Made by a program: the position numbers and the translations under genes. Of a DNA stretch of 64,000 bases, positions 8,651 to 17,004 are shown piece after piece. The DNA comes from Brachybacterium sp. EE-P12 (GTDB lineage: Bacteria > Actinomycetota > Actinomycetes > Actinomycetales > Dermabacteraceae). Position 1 is the stretch's first letter. The number at the start of each line of letters is the position of its first letter. The stretch spans positions 1,070-65,069 of the forward strand of contig NZ_QXCP01000007.1 in the NCBI RefSeq assembly GCF_003711805.1, read 5' to 3'. The notes under the pieces are model-generated. The model was not told the DNA's origin. It worked only from the letters and a program-made list of their open reading frames with translations, and did no database searches.

Positions 8651-9459
8651 GCGCTCACCACCGGCAGCGAACCGGTCATGTCCAGGGTGGGGCCGAGGAA
8701 GCGGCGCGAGAGCAGCGCGAAGTGCTCGCTGCCGATGCCGTCGGCGGTCTGGGAGAAGACGTGCCGCGGCGAGCGGACGGACTCTCGCAGCGCGTCCGCG
8801 GCGTGCAGCTGACGGAACACGTCCAGCGCCGTCTCCTCGGCGGAGGAGACGAGCGTGACGTCCGGACCCATCAAGTAGCTGATCGGCGCGGCCAGCATCG
8901 GGTAATGGGTGCAGCCGAGCACGAGGGTGTCCACCTCCGCCTCCCGCACCGGGGCGAGGTACTCCTCGGCGACGTCGAGCACCTCCCGGCCGCTGACCAC
9001 GCCGTTCTCGACGAACTCCACGAAGCGCGGGCACGCCTGGGTGATCAGGTCGAGATCGGGGGCGGCCGCGAAGGCGTCCTCGTAGGCGCAGGAGGTGACG
9101 GTGCCCTGGGTGGCGATCACGCCCACCCGGCGGTTGCGGGTCGCGGCGACCGCGCGGCGCACCGCCGGCTGGATCACCTCGACGACCGGCACGTCGTAGC
9201 GCTCGCGCGCATCGCGCAGCACGGCGGCCGACGCGGTGTTGCAGGCGATCACCAGCATCTTCACCCCGTGCGCGACGAGATCGTCCATGATCTCGAGCGC
9301 CAGGGAGCGCACCTCGGCGATCGGGCGGGGCCCGTAGGGGCCGTGCGCGGTGTCGCCGATGTAGAGCAGCTCCTCCTGAGGCAGCTGATCCAGCACGGCG
9401 CGGGCGACCGTGAGGCCGCCCACCCCGGAGTCGAAGATCCCGATCGGCGCGTTGTTCAT
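8647..9459 (-). CDS. murI: Glutamate racemase
   Basis: A 270-residue racemase that interconverts L- and D-glutamate for peptidoglycan. The two catalytic cysteines are C73 in IACNTASA and C183 in LGCTHYP, and the N-terminal [11 protein letters not shown] motif is present. The ATG at 9459 is preferred to a longer frame to 9525 that lacks conservation. A -10-like TAGCCT (9467-9472) sits 7 nt upstream with no Shine-Dalgarno, so the message may be leaderless. A nested inverted-repeat region covers the upstream DNA (9471-9540). The 3' end overlaps the MBL hydrolase start. Confidence 0.94.
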   Translation of the reverse strand: MNNAPIGIFDSGVGGLTVARAVLDQLPQEELLYIGDTAHGPYGPRPIAEVRSLALEIMDDLVAHGVKMLVIACNTASAAVLRDARERYDVPVVEVIQPAVRRAVAATRNRRVGVIATQGTVTSCAYEDAFAAAPDLDLITQACPRFVEFVENGVVSGREVLDVAEEYLAPVREAEVDTLVLGCTHYPMLAAPISYLMGPDVTLVSSAEETALDVFRQLHAADALRESVRSPRHVFSQTADGIGSEHFALLSRRFLGPTLDMTGSLPVVSA

Positions 9460-9470
9460 CCCGGCAAGGC

Positions 9471-9540
9471 TAGTGTGGACGGCCGTCCAGGACAGTGACG
9501 GCACGCTCACTGCGTGCCGTTTCACAGTTCGTCCACACTA
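9471..9540. promoter_or_regulatory. Nested inverted repeats upstream of murI
   Basis: An outer inverted repeat TAGTGTGGACG (9471-9481) / CGTCCACACTA (9530-9540) encloses a 9-bp hairpin (arms 9498-9506 and 9512-9520, ACGGCACGC). A separate perfect 12-bp palindrome GGACGGCCGTCC occupies 9477-9488. It lies between the DUF2017 stop and the murI start, directly over the expected core promoter of murI. It could be an operator, or the inner hairpin could terminate the clpS-DUF2017 transcript. Confidence 0.55.
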
Positions 9541-9558
9541 TCCGTGCCCGGCCCGAGC

Positions 9559-10194
9559 TCAGTCCAGGGCTCTGAGCAGGCTCTCCTGGAGCCAGCTCAG
9601 CAGCTCGTACACGGCGATGACGATGTCGGAGCCGACGTGCTCGTCGTCCCCCGAGCTCTCCGCACCCTCGACCTGCTCCCCGATCTGCTGGAGCATCCGC
9701 ACGGTGTCGAAGTCGCCGTCGCGCTGCAGGCCCAGCCGGTCGGCGAGCACGATCCGCACATCGTTCAGGGCGCGCAGCACCGAGAGCGCCTCGTCCTCGT
9801 CCAGGACCACCTCGCCGTGCCCGCCCCCGGCCGCATCGAGGATCGACATCACGCGCCGCAGGTCCGCGATCTTCCCGTCGGCCAGGTCGCGCTGCCCCAG
9901 GCGCCGGTACTCCTCGGCGAGCGCGGGGTCCTCCGAGGCGGCCGGGAACAGGCGCCGGACGGCGGAGTCGGAGGGGGTGCGGGCCTCGCGCCCGGCGAAC
10001 TCGGCCTCCAGCCTCCGCAGCGGGTCCTCGCTCTCGGCGGCGCGGCGCAGCGCGTCGCCGCCCGCGTCGATCCCGAGATCGGCGCGGATCAGGTCGGCGG
10101 TCTCCTGCGCGACCTGGGCGATGATCGCCTTCTCCTCACCGTCGAGCCGGCAGGCCAGGGAGCCGTCGGGGCGGCGTCGGAACGCATGCGCCAT
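9559..10194 (-). CDS. DUF2017 family protein
   Basis: A 211-residue actinobacterial protein of the DUF2017 family, whose gene normally sits directly after clpS, as here. It is largely helical, with segments such as EEKAIIAQVAQETADLIRAD near the N-terminus and LNDVRIVLADRLGL in the second half. No catalytic motif is evident and its role is unknown. The conserved pairing with clpS suggests a link to regulated proteolysis, which is inference. Its ATG overlaps the clpS stop by 4 nt. Confidence 0.82.
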   Translation of the reverse strand: MAHAFRRRPDGSLACRLDGEEKAIIAQVAQETADLIRADLGIDAGGDALRRAAESEDPLRRLEAEFAGREARTPSDSAVRRLFPAASEDPALAEEYRRLGQRDLADGKIADLRRVMSILDAAGGGHGEVVLDEDEALSVLRALNDVRIVLADRLGLQRDGDFDTVRMLQQIGEQVEGAESSGDDEHVGSDIVIAVYELLSWLQESLLRALD

Positions 10195-10517
10195 CAGCTC
10201 TCCCCCGCCTTCTCGATCGTGGACTGCAGGCCGAAGGAGTGCATGGCCTGCACGTCGGTCTCCGCCTTCTCCCGCGAGCCGCGGGAGACGATCGCGCGGC
10301 CGTCCTCGTGCACCTGCATCATCAGCTGCTCGGCCACCACCCGGGAGTACCCGAAGTAGCGGCGGAAGACGAACACGACGTAGCTCATGAGGTTCACCGG
10401 GTCGTTCCACACGACGGTGCACCAGGGGCCCTCGGTCTCGAGCGTCGTGCGCTCCTCCGGCGCGACGTCGGTGCGGGTCCGCGTCCGCGCCTCCGCCCGC
10501 GGCAGGTCCACCGGCAT
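10194..10517 (-). CDS. clpS: ATP-dependent Clp protease adaptor ClpS
   Basis: A 107-residue ClpS, the adaptor that delivers N-degron substrates to ClpAP/ClpCP. The core starts at PWCTVVWNDPVNLMSYVVFV (31-50), with the substrate-pocket NDPVN motif and the following HEDGRAIVSRGSREKAE. Two in-frame ATGs exist (10523 and 10517). The second is favoured because AGGAGG then lies 7 nt upstream, whereas the first would be almost on top of it. A probable -10 TAGACT is at 10572-10577. Downstream DUF2017 is translationally coupled. Confidence 0.92.
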   Translation of the reverse strand: MPVDLPRAEARTRTRTDVAPEERTTLETEGPWCTVVWNDPVNLMSYVVFVFRRYFGYSRVVAEQLMMQVHEDGRAIVSRGSREKAETDVQAMHSFGLQSTIEKAGES

Positions 10518-10628
10518 GCACATCCCTCCTGAGTCTCGCCGCGCCCCGGGGCGCCGGGTGGGCGGCGCACCGAGTCTACGGGGCGCGCCGTCCCGCCTGC
10601 CCGCCCGCCACGCACTACGGTGGACACC

Positions 10629-12008
10629 GTGACTTCCGCCCTGCTCACCGACCTCTACGAGCTGACGATGCTGGAGGCCGCCCGGGACGCGGGCACCGCC
10701 TCCCGCCGCTGCGTCTTCGAGGTGTTCACCCGCTCCCTGCCCGCCGGTCGCCGCTACGGCGTGCTCGCGGGCACCGGCCGCGTGCTCGACGCGATCAAGG
10801 ACTTCCGCTTCGACGACGCGGACCTTCGCTACCTGGCCTCCACCGGCACGCTGCGGGAGGACACCCTCGACCACCTGGCGCGCTACGAGTTCACCGGCGA
10901 CGTGCACGGCTACGCCGAGGGCGAGCTGTTCTTCCCGAACTCGCCGGTGCTGCGCATCGAGGGCACCTTCGAGGACGCGGTGATGCTCGAGACGGTGGTG
11001 CTCTCGATCCTGAACCACGACTCCGGCGTCGCCTCGGTCGGCTCGCGGATGGTCACGGCCGCGCGGGGCCGGCCCCTGATCGAGATGGGCGGGCGACGCG
11101 TGCACGAGGACGCCGCGATCTCCGCGGCCCGCGCCGCATATCTCGTCGGCTTCGCCTCGACCTCGAACCTCGCCGCGGGCGCCCATTACCGAGTACCCGT
11201 CGCCGGCACCTCCGCGCACGCCTTCACCCTCCTGTTCGACGGCGAGGAGGACGCCTTCCGCGCCCAGCTCACCACGCAGGGCCCGGGCACGACGGTGCTG
11301 GTGGACACCTACGACGTGGAGGCCGCGGTGCGCACCGCGGTCGAGATCGCCGGCCCCGGTCTCGGCGCGGTGCGCCTGGACTCCGGGAACCTCGCCGAAC
11401 AGGCCGCGGACGTGCGGGCGCTGCTGGACTCCCTCGGGGCGACCTCGACTCGCATCACCGCCACCGGCGACCTCGACGAATACCGGGTCGAGGAGCTGAA
11501 GGACTCCCCGCTGGACGGCTACGGCATCGGCACGCGCCTGGTCACCGGCGGCGGGCACCCCGCGCCCGGCTTCGTGTACAAGCTCGTCGAGCGCGAGGGT
11601 GCCGACGGGACGATGCACCCGGTCGGAAAGCGTTCCCAGGACAAGGCGACGCTCGGCGCCGGCAAGGCCGCCTACCGCATGGTCGTCGGCGGCCGGGCAC
11701 GCGCGGAGCTCGTGCTGCCGGGCGAGGCGGAGGTCGCCGAGTTCGAGCGGGAGCTGACCGCGGAGCTGATCTCGGGCACCTCGAACCCGGACTGGGCCCA
11801 CACCAAGCTGCGCCCGCTGCAGGTCCCGCTGATCGGAGGCGGGGAGGACCTCGCCCCGCAGCGCGCCCCGGCCCGGCTGGAGGCGGCGCGGGAGCGTCAC
11901 GCCGCCTCGCTCGCGGAGCTCGGGCTCTCGGCCGACGACGGCCCCGACGGGGACGTCGCGATCCCCACCCTCACCGACGGCGCGGAGGCCGCCCGCGTGC
12001 TGCGTTGA
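10629..12008 (+). CDS. pncB: Nicotinate phosphoribosyltransferase
   Basis: A 459-residue enzyme of NAD salvage that joins nicotinate to phosphoribosyl pyrophosphate. It follows the family from LLTDLYELTML at the start, through HDSGVASVGSRM, SAHAFTLLF, VRLDSGNLAEQA and YGIGTRLVTGG, to a late SQDKATLGAGKAAYR. The GTG at 10629 is preferred to one at 10620: a -10-like TACGGT (10616-10621) then ends 7 nt upstream, consistent with a leaderless message. It is divergent from clpS. Confidence 0.92.
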   Translation: MTSALLTDLYELTMLEAARDAGTASRRCVFEVFTRSLPAGRRYGVLAGTGRVLDAIKDFRFDDADLRYLASTGTLREDTLDHLARYEFTGDVHGYAEGELFFPNSPVLRIEGTFEDAVMLETVVLSILNHDSGVASVGSRMVTAARGRPLIEMGGRRVHEDAAISAARAAYLVGFASTSNLAAGAHYRVPVAGTSAHAFTLLFDGEEDAFRAQLTTQGPGTTVLVDTYDVEAAVRTAVEIAGPGLGAVRLDSGNLAEQAADVRALLDSLGATSTRITATGDLDEYRVEELKDSPLDGYGIGTRLVTGGGHPAPGFVYKLVEREGADGTMHPVGKRSQDKATLGAGKAAYRMVVGGRARAELVLPGEAEVAEFERELTAELISGTSNPDWAHTKLRPLQVPLIGGGEDLAPQRAPARLEAARERHAASLAELGLSADDGPDGDVAIPTLTDGAEAARVLR

Positions 12009-12040
12009 CCGTCCGGCCCGGGTGCGCGTCGGGCGCGGAA

Positions 12041-12128
12041 GGGCGATGGTCGACCACTGGCGCAGGGCGTACCGGTACGGCGATATATCCGTAGTGGGAC
12101 GCCAGACGCCAGCACCTGACCATCACCC
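12041..12128. repeat. Long imperfect inverted repeat between pncB and the helicase gene
   Basis: Two 26-nt arms (12045-12070 and 12099-12124) pair at about 19 positions in three blocks: GATGGTC/GACCATC, CTGGCG/CGCCAG and GGCGT/ACGCC. The 28-nt loop holds a second 5-bp stem TACGG/CCGTA around an AT-rich patch (CGATATAT). It lies between convergent genes. It may be a complex terminator, a structured RNA or a small remnant element; no function can be assigned. Confidence 0.55.
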
Positions 12129-12201
12129 GCGCCGAAGGGGTGGAGACGTGCCCGCGTCCGAGAGGGTGCTGGAGCCAGAACGGCACAGGGCCGGGGCGGG
12201 G

Positions 12202-14022
12202 TCAGCGACGGCCGACGAACCAGCCGCGCACGATCGCGATCCGCTCCTCGATCTGCTCGGCGCTGGCCTGCGCGACGGCGGGCCCGCCGCTGCGGGAGCG
12301 CAGCGTGTTGTGGACCGCGCCGTGCGGGGTGCCGGACTTCTTCGCCCACGCGGAGACCAGGGAGCTGAGCTCCTTGCGCAGGTCCATGAGGCGGCGATGG
12401 TCGACCACGCCGGGGGTCGTCGGCGAGGAGCCCGCGCCGCTCTTCTGACGTCGGGCCTGCTGCTGGGCCTGCTGCTGCTGGAGCACCACGCGCATCTGGT
12501 CGGCGTCCAGCAGACCGGGGATCCCGAGGAACTCCTGCTCGTCCTCGGAGCCGATCATGCCGCCGGCGCCATACTCGCCGCCGTCGAACAGGACCCGGTC
12601 GAAGGACGCCTCGGACTCGAGCGCCTCGAAGCTCATCTCGAGCTGATCGCTGGCCTGCTCGGGGCGGTTGGCCTGCTCGATCAGGGACTCGTCGAGGCCG
12701 GTCTCCTCGTCCCCGGCGGCCGGGCGCAGGTCCAGCACGTGGTCGCGCTCGGCCTCGAGCTCCGCCGCGTGGGCCATCAGGATCGGGACGGTCGGCAGGA
12801 AGACGCTCGCGGTCTCGCCGCGGGTCCGGGAGCGCACGAAGCGGCCCACGGCCTGGGCGAAGAACATCGGGGTCGCGGTCGAGGTCGCGTAGACGCCGAC
12901 GGACAGCCGCGGCACGTCCACACCCTCGGACACCATGCGCACCGCGACCATCCAGCGGTCGGTCGAGGCGGAGAAGTCCTCGATGCGCTTACCGGCGCCG
13001 ACGTCGTCCGAGAGCACCACCGTCGGCGCCTCCCCGCAGATGTCCTGGAGCGTCGCGGCGTAGGCCCGGGCGGCCTTCTGATCGGTCGCGATGACCAGGC
13101 CGCCGGCATCGGGGACGTGGCGGCGCACCTCGGTCAGGCGACGGTCGGCGGCCGAGAGCACCGACTGCATCCACTCGCCGCTGGGGTCCAGGGCGGTGCG
13201 CCAGGCCTGCTGGGTGATGTCCTTGGTCTCGAGCGCGCCGAGCTGGGCGGAGACCTCGTCACCGGTCTTGGTGCGCCAGTGCATCCGCCCGGAGTAGGTC
13301 ATGAACAGCACGGGGCGCACCACGTGGTCGCGCAGCGCCTCGCCGTAGCCGTAGGTGTAGTCCGCCTTCGAGCGGGAGAACCCCTCGCCGTCCTCCTCGT
13401 AGGTGACGAAGGGGATCTTGGAGGAGTCCGAGCGGAACGGGGTGCCGGTCAGGGCGAGTCGGCGCGTCGCCGGGTCGAAGGCGTCGCGGACGCCGTCGCC
13501 CCAGGTGAGGGAGTCGCCGGCGTGGTGGATCTCGTCGAGGATCACGAGCGTGCGGTCGGCCTCGGTGCGGGCGCGGTGCAGCGCCGGATGCATGCCCACC
13601 TGCGCATAGGTGAGGGCGACGCCCTGGTAGTGGGAGCCGTGGGCACCCTGGGAGTTGGTGAAGTTCGGGTCCAGGGAGATGCCCACGCGCGCGGCGGCGT
13701 CGGCCCACTGGGTCTTCAGATGCTCGGTGGGGGCGACGACGGTGACCCGTCGGACCGTCCCCTCGGACAGCAGCCCGGCGGCGATCTGGAGGGCGAAGGT
13801 CGTCTTGCCCGCGCCGGGCGTCGCGACGGCCAGGAAGTCCTTCGGGGCGCGGGTGCGATACAGCTCGAGAGCCTCCGCCTGCCAGGCACGGAGCTTGGGG
13901 ACCGTGCCCCAGGCTGCCCGCTCGGGATAGGCGACGGGGAGCGTCCTCGCGGCCGCCTCGGAGGGCTGGCGCGGGTCGCTCTGGGAGAAGAGGGAAGGAG
14001 TGGTGTTCACGGCGAGGACCAC
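12202..14022 (-). CDS. Superfamily 2 DEAD/DEAH-box helicase
   Basis: A 606-residue SF2 helicase or translocase. The Q-motif-like LRAWQAEAL (45-53) is followed by Walker A ATPGAGKTT (67-75). Walker B reads LVILDEIHHAGDS (DEIH form), motif III LALTGTPFRSD, and motif VI-like QAVGRFVRSRTRGE in the second RecA domain. The C-terminal 180 residues hold a glutamine-rich stretch and a helical tail. The family resembles RadD/UvrB-type repair helicases, but the role is not assigned. The ORF opens with GTG at 14022; an alternative GTG at 14010 starts VNTTPSLFS. Neither has a good ribosome site. Confidence 0.83.
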   Translation of the reverse strand: MVLAVNTTPSLFSQSDPRQPSEAAARTLPVAYPERAAWGTVPKLRAWQAEALELYRTRAPKDFLAVATPGAGKTTFALQIAAGLLSEGTVRRVTVVAPTEHLKTQWADAAARVGISLDPNFTNSQGAHGSHYQGVALTYAQVGMHPALHRARTEADRTLVILDEIHHAGDSLTWGDGVRDAFDPATRRLALTGTPFRSDSSKIPFVTYEEDGEGFSRSKADYTYGYGEALRDHVVRPVLFMTYSGRMHWRTKTGDEVSAQLGALETKDITQQAWRTALDPSGEWMQSVLSAADRRLTEVRRHVPDAGGLVIATDQKAARAYAATLQDICGEAPTVVLSDDVGAGKRIEDFSASTDRWMVAVRMVSEGVDVPRLSVGVYATSTATPMFFAQAVGRFVRSRTRGETASVFLPTVPILMAHAAELEAERDHVLDLRPAAGDEETGLDESLIEQANRPEQASDQLEMSFEALESEASFDRVLFDGGEYGAGGMIGSEDEQEFLGIPGLLDADQMRVVLQQQQAQQQARRQKSGAGSSPTTPGVVDHRRLMDLRKELSSLVSAWAKKSGTPHGAVHNTLRSRSGGPAVAQASAEQIEERIAIVRGWFVGRR

Positions 14023-14210
14023 CGTACAACCGGGGACCGACGACCCGCCGATGCGGCCGATGTGAGGAAGTCGCCTGGTGTGTCGCGGGACGGAGCCGTG
14101 CGTGCAGCGAAGGTGGGGCCCGGCCCGGCGCGCGGGCGGGACGCGACGCAGCGGTCCTGCCCATGGCCGCGAGCGTACAGGTCAGCGCATGGCCCGCACG
14201 GGGCGAGGGC

Positions 14211-14573
14211 TCAGCGGCGCCCGCCGAAGAAGCCGCGGAAGCCGCCGCCGCGGCCCGAGCCTCCCTTGCCGTCGCCGCCGTCGTCCGGGTCGCGCATCCT
14301 CTCGTAGATCTCCTTGCACTCCGGGCACACCGGGTACTTGTCGGGGTCGCGGCCGGGCACCCACACCTTGCCGCACAGCGCGATCACCGGGGTGCCGCCG
14401 AGGGCGGCCTGGGTGACCTTGTCCTTGCGCACGTAGTGGGCGAACCGGTCGTGGTCGCCGTCGTCGGTGGTGCTCTCCTGCTCCTGGACCTGACGGTCCA
14501 TGACAGCGGTGGGCGCCGCCCCCGGGTCGTCGCTGTAGGGATCCATCCGGGACGGGTCGGACGTGGAGGACAT
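14211..14573 (-). CDS. DUF3039 domain-containing protein
   Basis: A 120-residue actinobacterial DUF3039 protein. The core DGDHDRFAHYVRKDKV is followed by ALCGKVWVPGRDP and PVCPECKEIYE, giving cysteines at 67, 83 and 86 that could hold a metal. The last 25 residues are glycine- and arginine-rich and end in GFFGGRR. Function is unknown. The start at 14573 has GAGGGAGG 5 nt upstream. It follows the helicase gene's start by about 190 nt and is on the same strand, so it is not downstream of it. Confidence 0.85.
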   Translation of the reverse strand: MSSTSDPSRMDPYSDDPGAAPTAVMDRQVQEQESTTDDGDHDRFAHYVRKDKVTQAALGGTPVIALCGKVWVPGRDPDKYPVCPECKEIYERMRDPDDGGDGKGGSGRGGGFRGFFGGRR

Positions 14574-14674
14574 GGCGGCCTCCCTCGCTTTCTTCCTCGG
14601 TCGCGTGCGTGCTCGTCGAAGCCTAGCGGCCCCGCCTCCACGAGGACAGGTCCGGCACCTGGGACACTTCCCCC

Positions 14675-15139
14675 ATGGATGCCGTCGCCGAGTACCTCCG
14701 CCGGGTCCCCGCCGAGATCACGCGGGCGGGCGGCTCGCTGCCCTGGCGCGCCGGACTGCTGGGCCTCGCGCTGCTGGTGAACATCGGCTTCTATCTGCCG
14801 CTGTCCCCGGGCGGCCTCGCCCTGCCGGGCCTGGACAAGGCCGTGCACCTGCTGGTGTTCGCGCTGACGGTCTTCGCCGCGGGGCGTCTCCTCGCGCCGC
14901 GGCGCCGGTTCCCGATCGGCTGGATCGTGCTCGTCGCGCTCGTCCACGCCGTCGTGATCGAGCTCGTGCAGCTCCTGGCGATCCCCGGCCGCTCCGGGGA
15001 CGCGCTGGACGTGCTCTTCGACGTGGTCGGGATCGCGCTCGGCCTGGTGGCGTGGGCCGGGGAGCGGGTGCTGCGCCGCGCCGCGACGGAGCGCGAGGTG
15101 GAGCCGGCCGCTCCCCCGCTCGAGCAGACGCACCGCTGA
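14675..15139 (+). CDS. VanZ-like membrane protein
   Basis: A 154-residue membrane protein of the VanZ-like type, with four hydrophobic segments: about 25-41, 52-68, 75-97 and 110-130. Typical residues include LDKAVHLLVFALTVF and VIELVQLLAIPGRSGDALDVLFDVVGI, the latter carrying the family DxxxN/D-like end. VanZ relatives are small envelope proteins; true VanZ raises teicoplanin resistance, but most homologues have no known role. It ends next to the repeat block at 15144. Confidence 0.78.
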   Translation: MDAVAEYLRRVPAEITRAGGSLPWRAGLLGLALLVNIGFYLPLSPGGLALPGLDKAVHLLVFALTVFAAGRLLAPRRRFPIGWIVLVALVHAVVIELVQLLAIPGRSGDALDVLFDVVGIALGLVAWAGERVLRRAATEREVEPAAPPLEQTHR

Positions 15140-15143
15140 GCAG

Positions 15144-15241
15144 GCCCGCTGCCCGCTGCCCGCTGCCCACTGCCCGCTGCCCGCTGCCTGCTGCCCGCTG
15201 CCCGCTGCCCGCTGCCCGCTGGCCGCTGGCCACTGCCCGCG
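15144..15241. repeat. 14-copy heptanucleotide tandem repeat (GCCCGCT)
   Basis: Fourteen consecutive 7-bp units with consensus GCCCGCT, starting 5 nt after the VanZ-like stop. Variants include GCCCACT, GCCTGCT, GGCCGCT and GGCCACT, and the last unit runs into the palindrome at 15238. Because 7 is not a multiple of 3, no single peptide repeat is favoured and the block does not look coding. Confidence 0.9.
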
Positions 15242-15298
15242 AGTGTGCGATTCTGAGCCACATGCGGGCCGAATGTGGCTCAGAATCGCACACTCGCG
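15238..15298. repeat. Perfect palindrome with 26-bp arms
   Basis: The arms 15238-15263 and 15273-15298 are exact reverse complements, beginning CGCGAGTGTGCGATTCTGAG, with a 9-nt loop GCGGGCCGA. Its interior is far less GC-rich than the flanks. It looks like a REP-type or MITE-like palindromic unit, or an unusually strong bidirectional terminator between VanZ-like and malic-enzyme genes. Confidence 0.9.
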
Positions 15299-15391
15299 GA
15301 GCGGGGGCCGAGGAGCGCAGGCCGAGGAGCGAGGGCCGAGGAGCGGTGGCCGAGGAGCGGGGGCCGAGGACCGCAGGCCGAGGAGCGAGGG
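15299..15391. repeat. 14-bp tandem repeat array (GAGGAGCGnnGGCC)
   Basis: Five complete 14-bp units from 15310 to 15379, with a partial unit on each side. The consensus is GAGGAGCGnnGGCC, with positions 9-10 varying (CA, AG, GT, GG, CA). The period is twice that of the heptamer array on the other side of the palindrome. It lies just before the malic-enzyme stop codon on the opposite strand. Confidence 0.88.
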
Positions 15392-15423
15392 TGCGGCGGT
15401 GGGCCCGGCCGCGAACGGCGGGC

Positions 15424-16881
15424 TCAGCCGTCCAGGGTGATCTCGTCGGCGTAGACCGCGGCCATCGTCCCGGTGATCGTGTCGACGGTGCCGGCGTCCT
15501 CGCGGGCGACCTGCTCGACGGCGCTCGCGACCGCCTTGGTCACCCCGTCGTGGAAGACGCTGGGGACGATGTAGGTGGGGTTCAGCTCCTCGGGCGTGAC
15601 CACATCGGCCAGGGCCTTCGCCGCGGCCAGCAGCATCCTGTCGGTGACCCTCGTGGCGTGCGCGTCCAGCAGGCCGCGGAACACGCCGGGGAAGGCGAGG
15701 ACGTTGTTGATCTGGTTGGCGAAGTCGCTGCGGCCGGTGGCGACGACCTCGGCGTGCTTGACCGCCTCGGCCGGGTCGATCTCCGGGGTCGGGTTCGCCA
15801 TCGCGAACACGATCGAGCGCTCCGCCATCGTCGCGACGTCGTCGGCGGTGAGGATGTCCCCGGCGCTGACCCCGATGAACACGTCCGCCCCCGCGACGGC
15901 GTCCTGGAGGGTGCCGGTGAGCTGGCGGGGGTTCGTGACCTCGGCGATCCAGGGCAGGCGGCCCTCGAGCTGCTCGCGCTGCTCGTGGACGATGCCGTCG
16001 ATGTCGGTGACGATGATGTCGCGGGCTCCCGCGGCGCGCAGCAGGCGCAGGATCGCCGTGCCCGCGGCGCCCGCGCCGGAGAGCACGATGCGGGCGGTGG
16101 AGATGTCCTTCTCGACCACGCGCAGGGCGTTGCGCAGCGCGGCGACGACGACGATCGCGGTGCCGTGCTGATCGTCGTGGAAGACGGGGATGTCCAGCTC
16201 GGCGCGCAGGCGGTCCTCGATCTCGAAGCAGCGCGGGGCCGAGATGTCCTCGAGGTTGATGCCGGCGAAGACGGGGGCGATCGCCTTGACGTGGGCGACG
16301 ATGTCGTCGACCGAGTGGGAGTCCAGGCAGATAGGGAACGCGTCGATGTCCGCGAAGCGCTTGAAGAGAGCGGCCTTGCCCTCCATGACCGGCATCGCGG
16401 CGAGCGGCCCGAGATCGCCCAGGCCCAGGATCGCGGAGCCGTCGGTGACGACGGCGACGGTGTTGCGCTTGATGGTCAGGCGCCGCGCGTCCTCGGGGTT
16501 CTCGGCGATCGCCTTGACGACGCGGGCGACGCCCGGGGTGTAGATCATCGAGAGGTCGTCGCGATGACGGATCGGGAGCTTCGACTCGACGGTGAGCTTG
16601 CCTCCCAGGTGCGCGAGGAAGGTGCGGTCGGAGACCTTGCCGAGCTCCACTCCCTCCAGGCCCTTGAGCGCCTCGACGACCTCCATCGCGTGATCGTGCC
16701 CGCCGGTGAGGACGGTGATGTCCGCCCGCATCCGCTCGGGTCCGGAGGCGGAGACGTCCAGCGCGGTGACCGTCGCACCGTGCTCTTCGATCCGTCCCGT
16801 GATGTCGCTGACCGCGGCGCTGCGGGCGGCGAACTCCAGGCGGACGGTGATGGAGTAGCTGACGGATGGCATCGGTGACAT
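15424..16881 (-). CDS. NAD-type malic enzyme with N-terminal ACT-like domain
   Basis: A 485-residue malic enzyme, converting malate to pyruvate and CO2 with NAD(P). The first ~80 residues form an ACT-like regulatory domain (ITVRLEFAARSAAVSDI). Catalytic and metal-binding segments follow: MIYTPGVARVV, TDGSAILGLGDLGP, VFHDDQHGTAIVV, then the Rossmann LSGAGAAGTAI and FAMANPTPEI. An in-frame ATG exists at both 16881 and 16872. No Shine-Dalgarno is visible, but TAGGCT lies 7 nt before 16881, which suggests a leaderless start there. The gene ends beside the repeat block. Confidence 0.92.
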   Translation of the reverse strand: MSPMPSVSYSITVRLEFAARSAAVSDITGRIEEHGATVTALDVSASGPERMRADITVLTGGHDHAMEVVEALKGLEGVELGKVSDRTFLAHLGGKLTVESKLPIRHRDDLSMIYTPGVARVVKAIAENPEDARRLTIKRNTVAVVTDGSAILGLGDLGPLAAMPVMEGKAALFKRFADIDAFPICLDSHSVDDIVAHVKAIAPVFAGINLEDISAPRCFEIEDRLRAELDIPVFHDDQHGTAIVVVAALRNALRVVEKDISTARIVLSGAGAAGTAILRLLRAAGARDIIVTDIDGIVHEQREQLEGRLPWIAEVTNPRQLTGTLQDAVAGADVFIGVSAGDILTADDVATMAERSIVFAMANPTPEIDPAEAVKHAEVVATGRSDFANQINNVLAFPGVFRGLLDAHATRVTDRMLLAAAKALADVVTPEELNPTYIVPSVFHDGVTKAVASAVEQVAREDAGTVDTITGTMAAVYADEITLDG

Positions 16882-17004
16882 GCGACACAGCCTAGCGAGG
16901 CACGGACCCTGCGGACGACACGACGCGGCACGGCCGGCACGTGAGCGTTCACGGCTCCGGCCGGGCGAGGGCGGTCCCTCTCCGGTCGATGGGGAGTTCT
17001 GCCG

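Noticed and set aside
15144..15391. CRISPR array.
   Set aside because: Repeat units are only 7 and 14 bp, directly adjacent, with no unique spacers and no cas genes.
14384..16888. An 834-residue open frame antisense-adjacent to malic enzyme and running through the repeat block.
   Set aside because: It is a shadow of the malic-enzyme gene in another frame, joined to the tandem repeats, which by chance encode peptide repeats.
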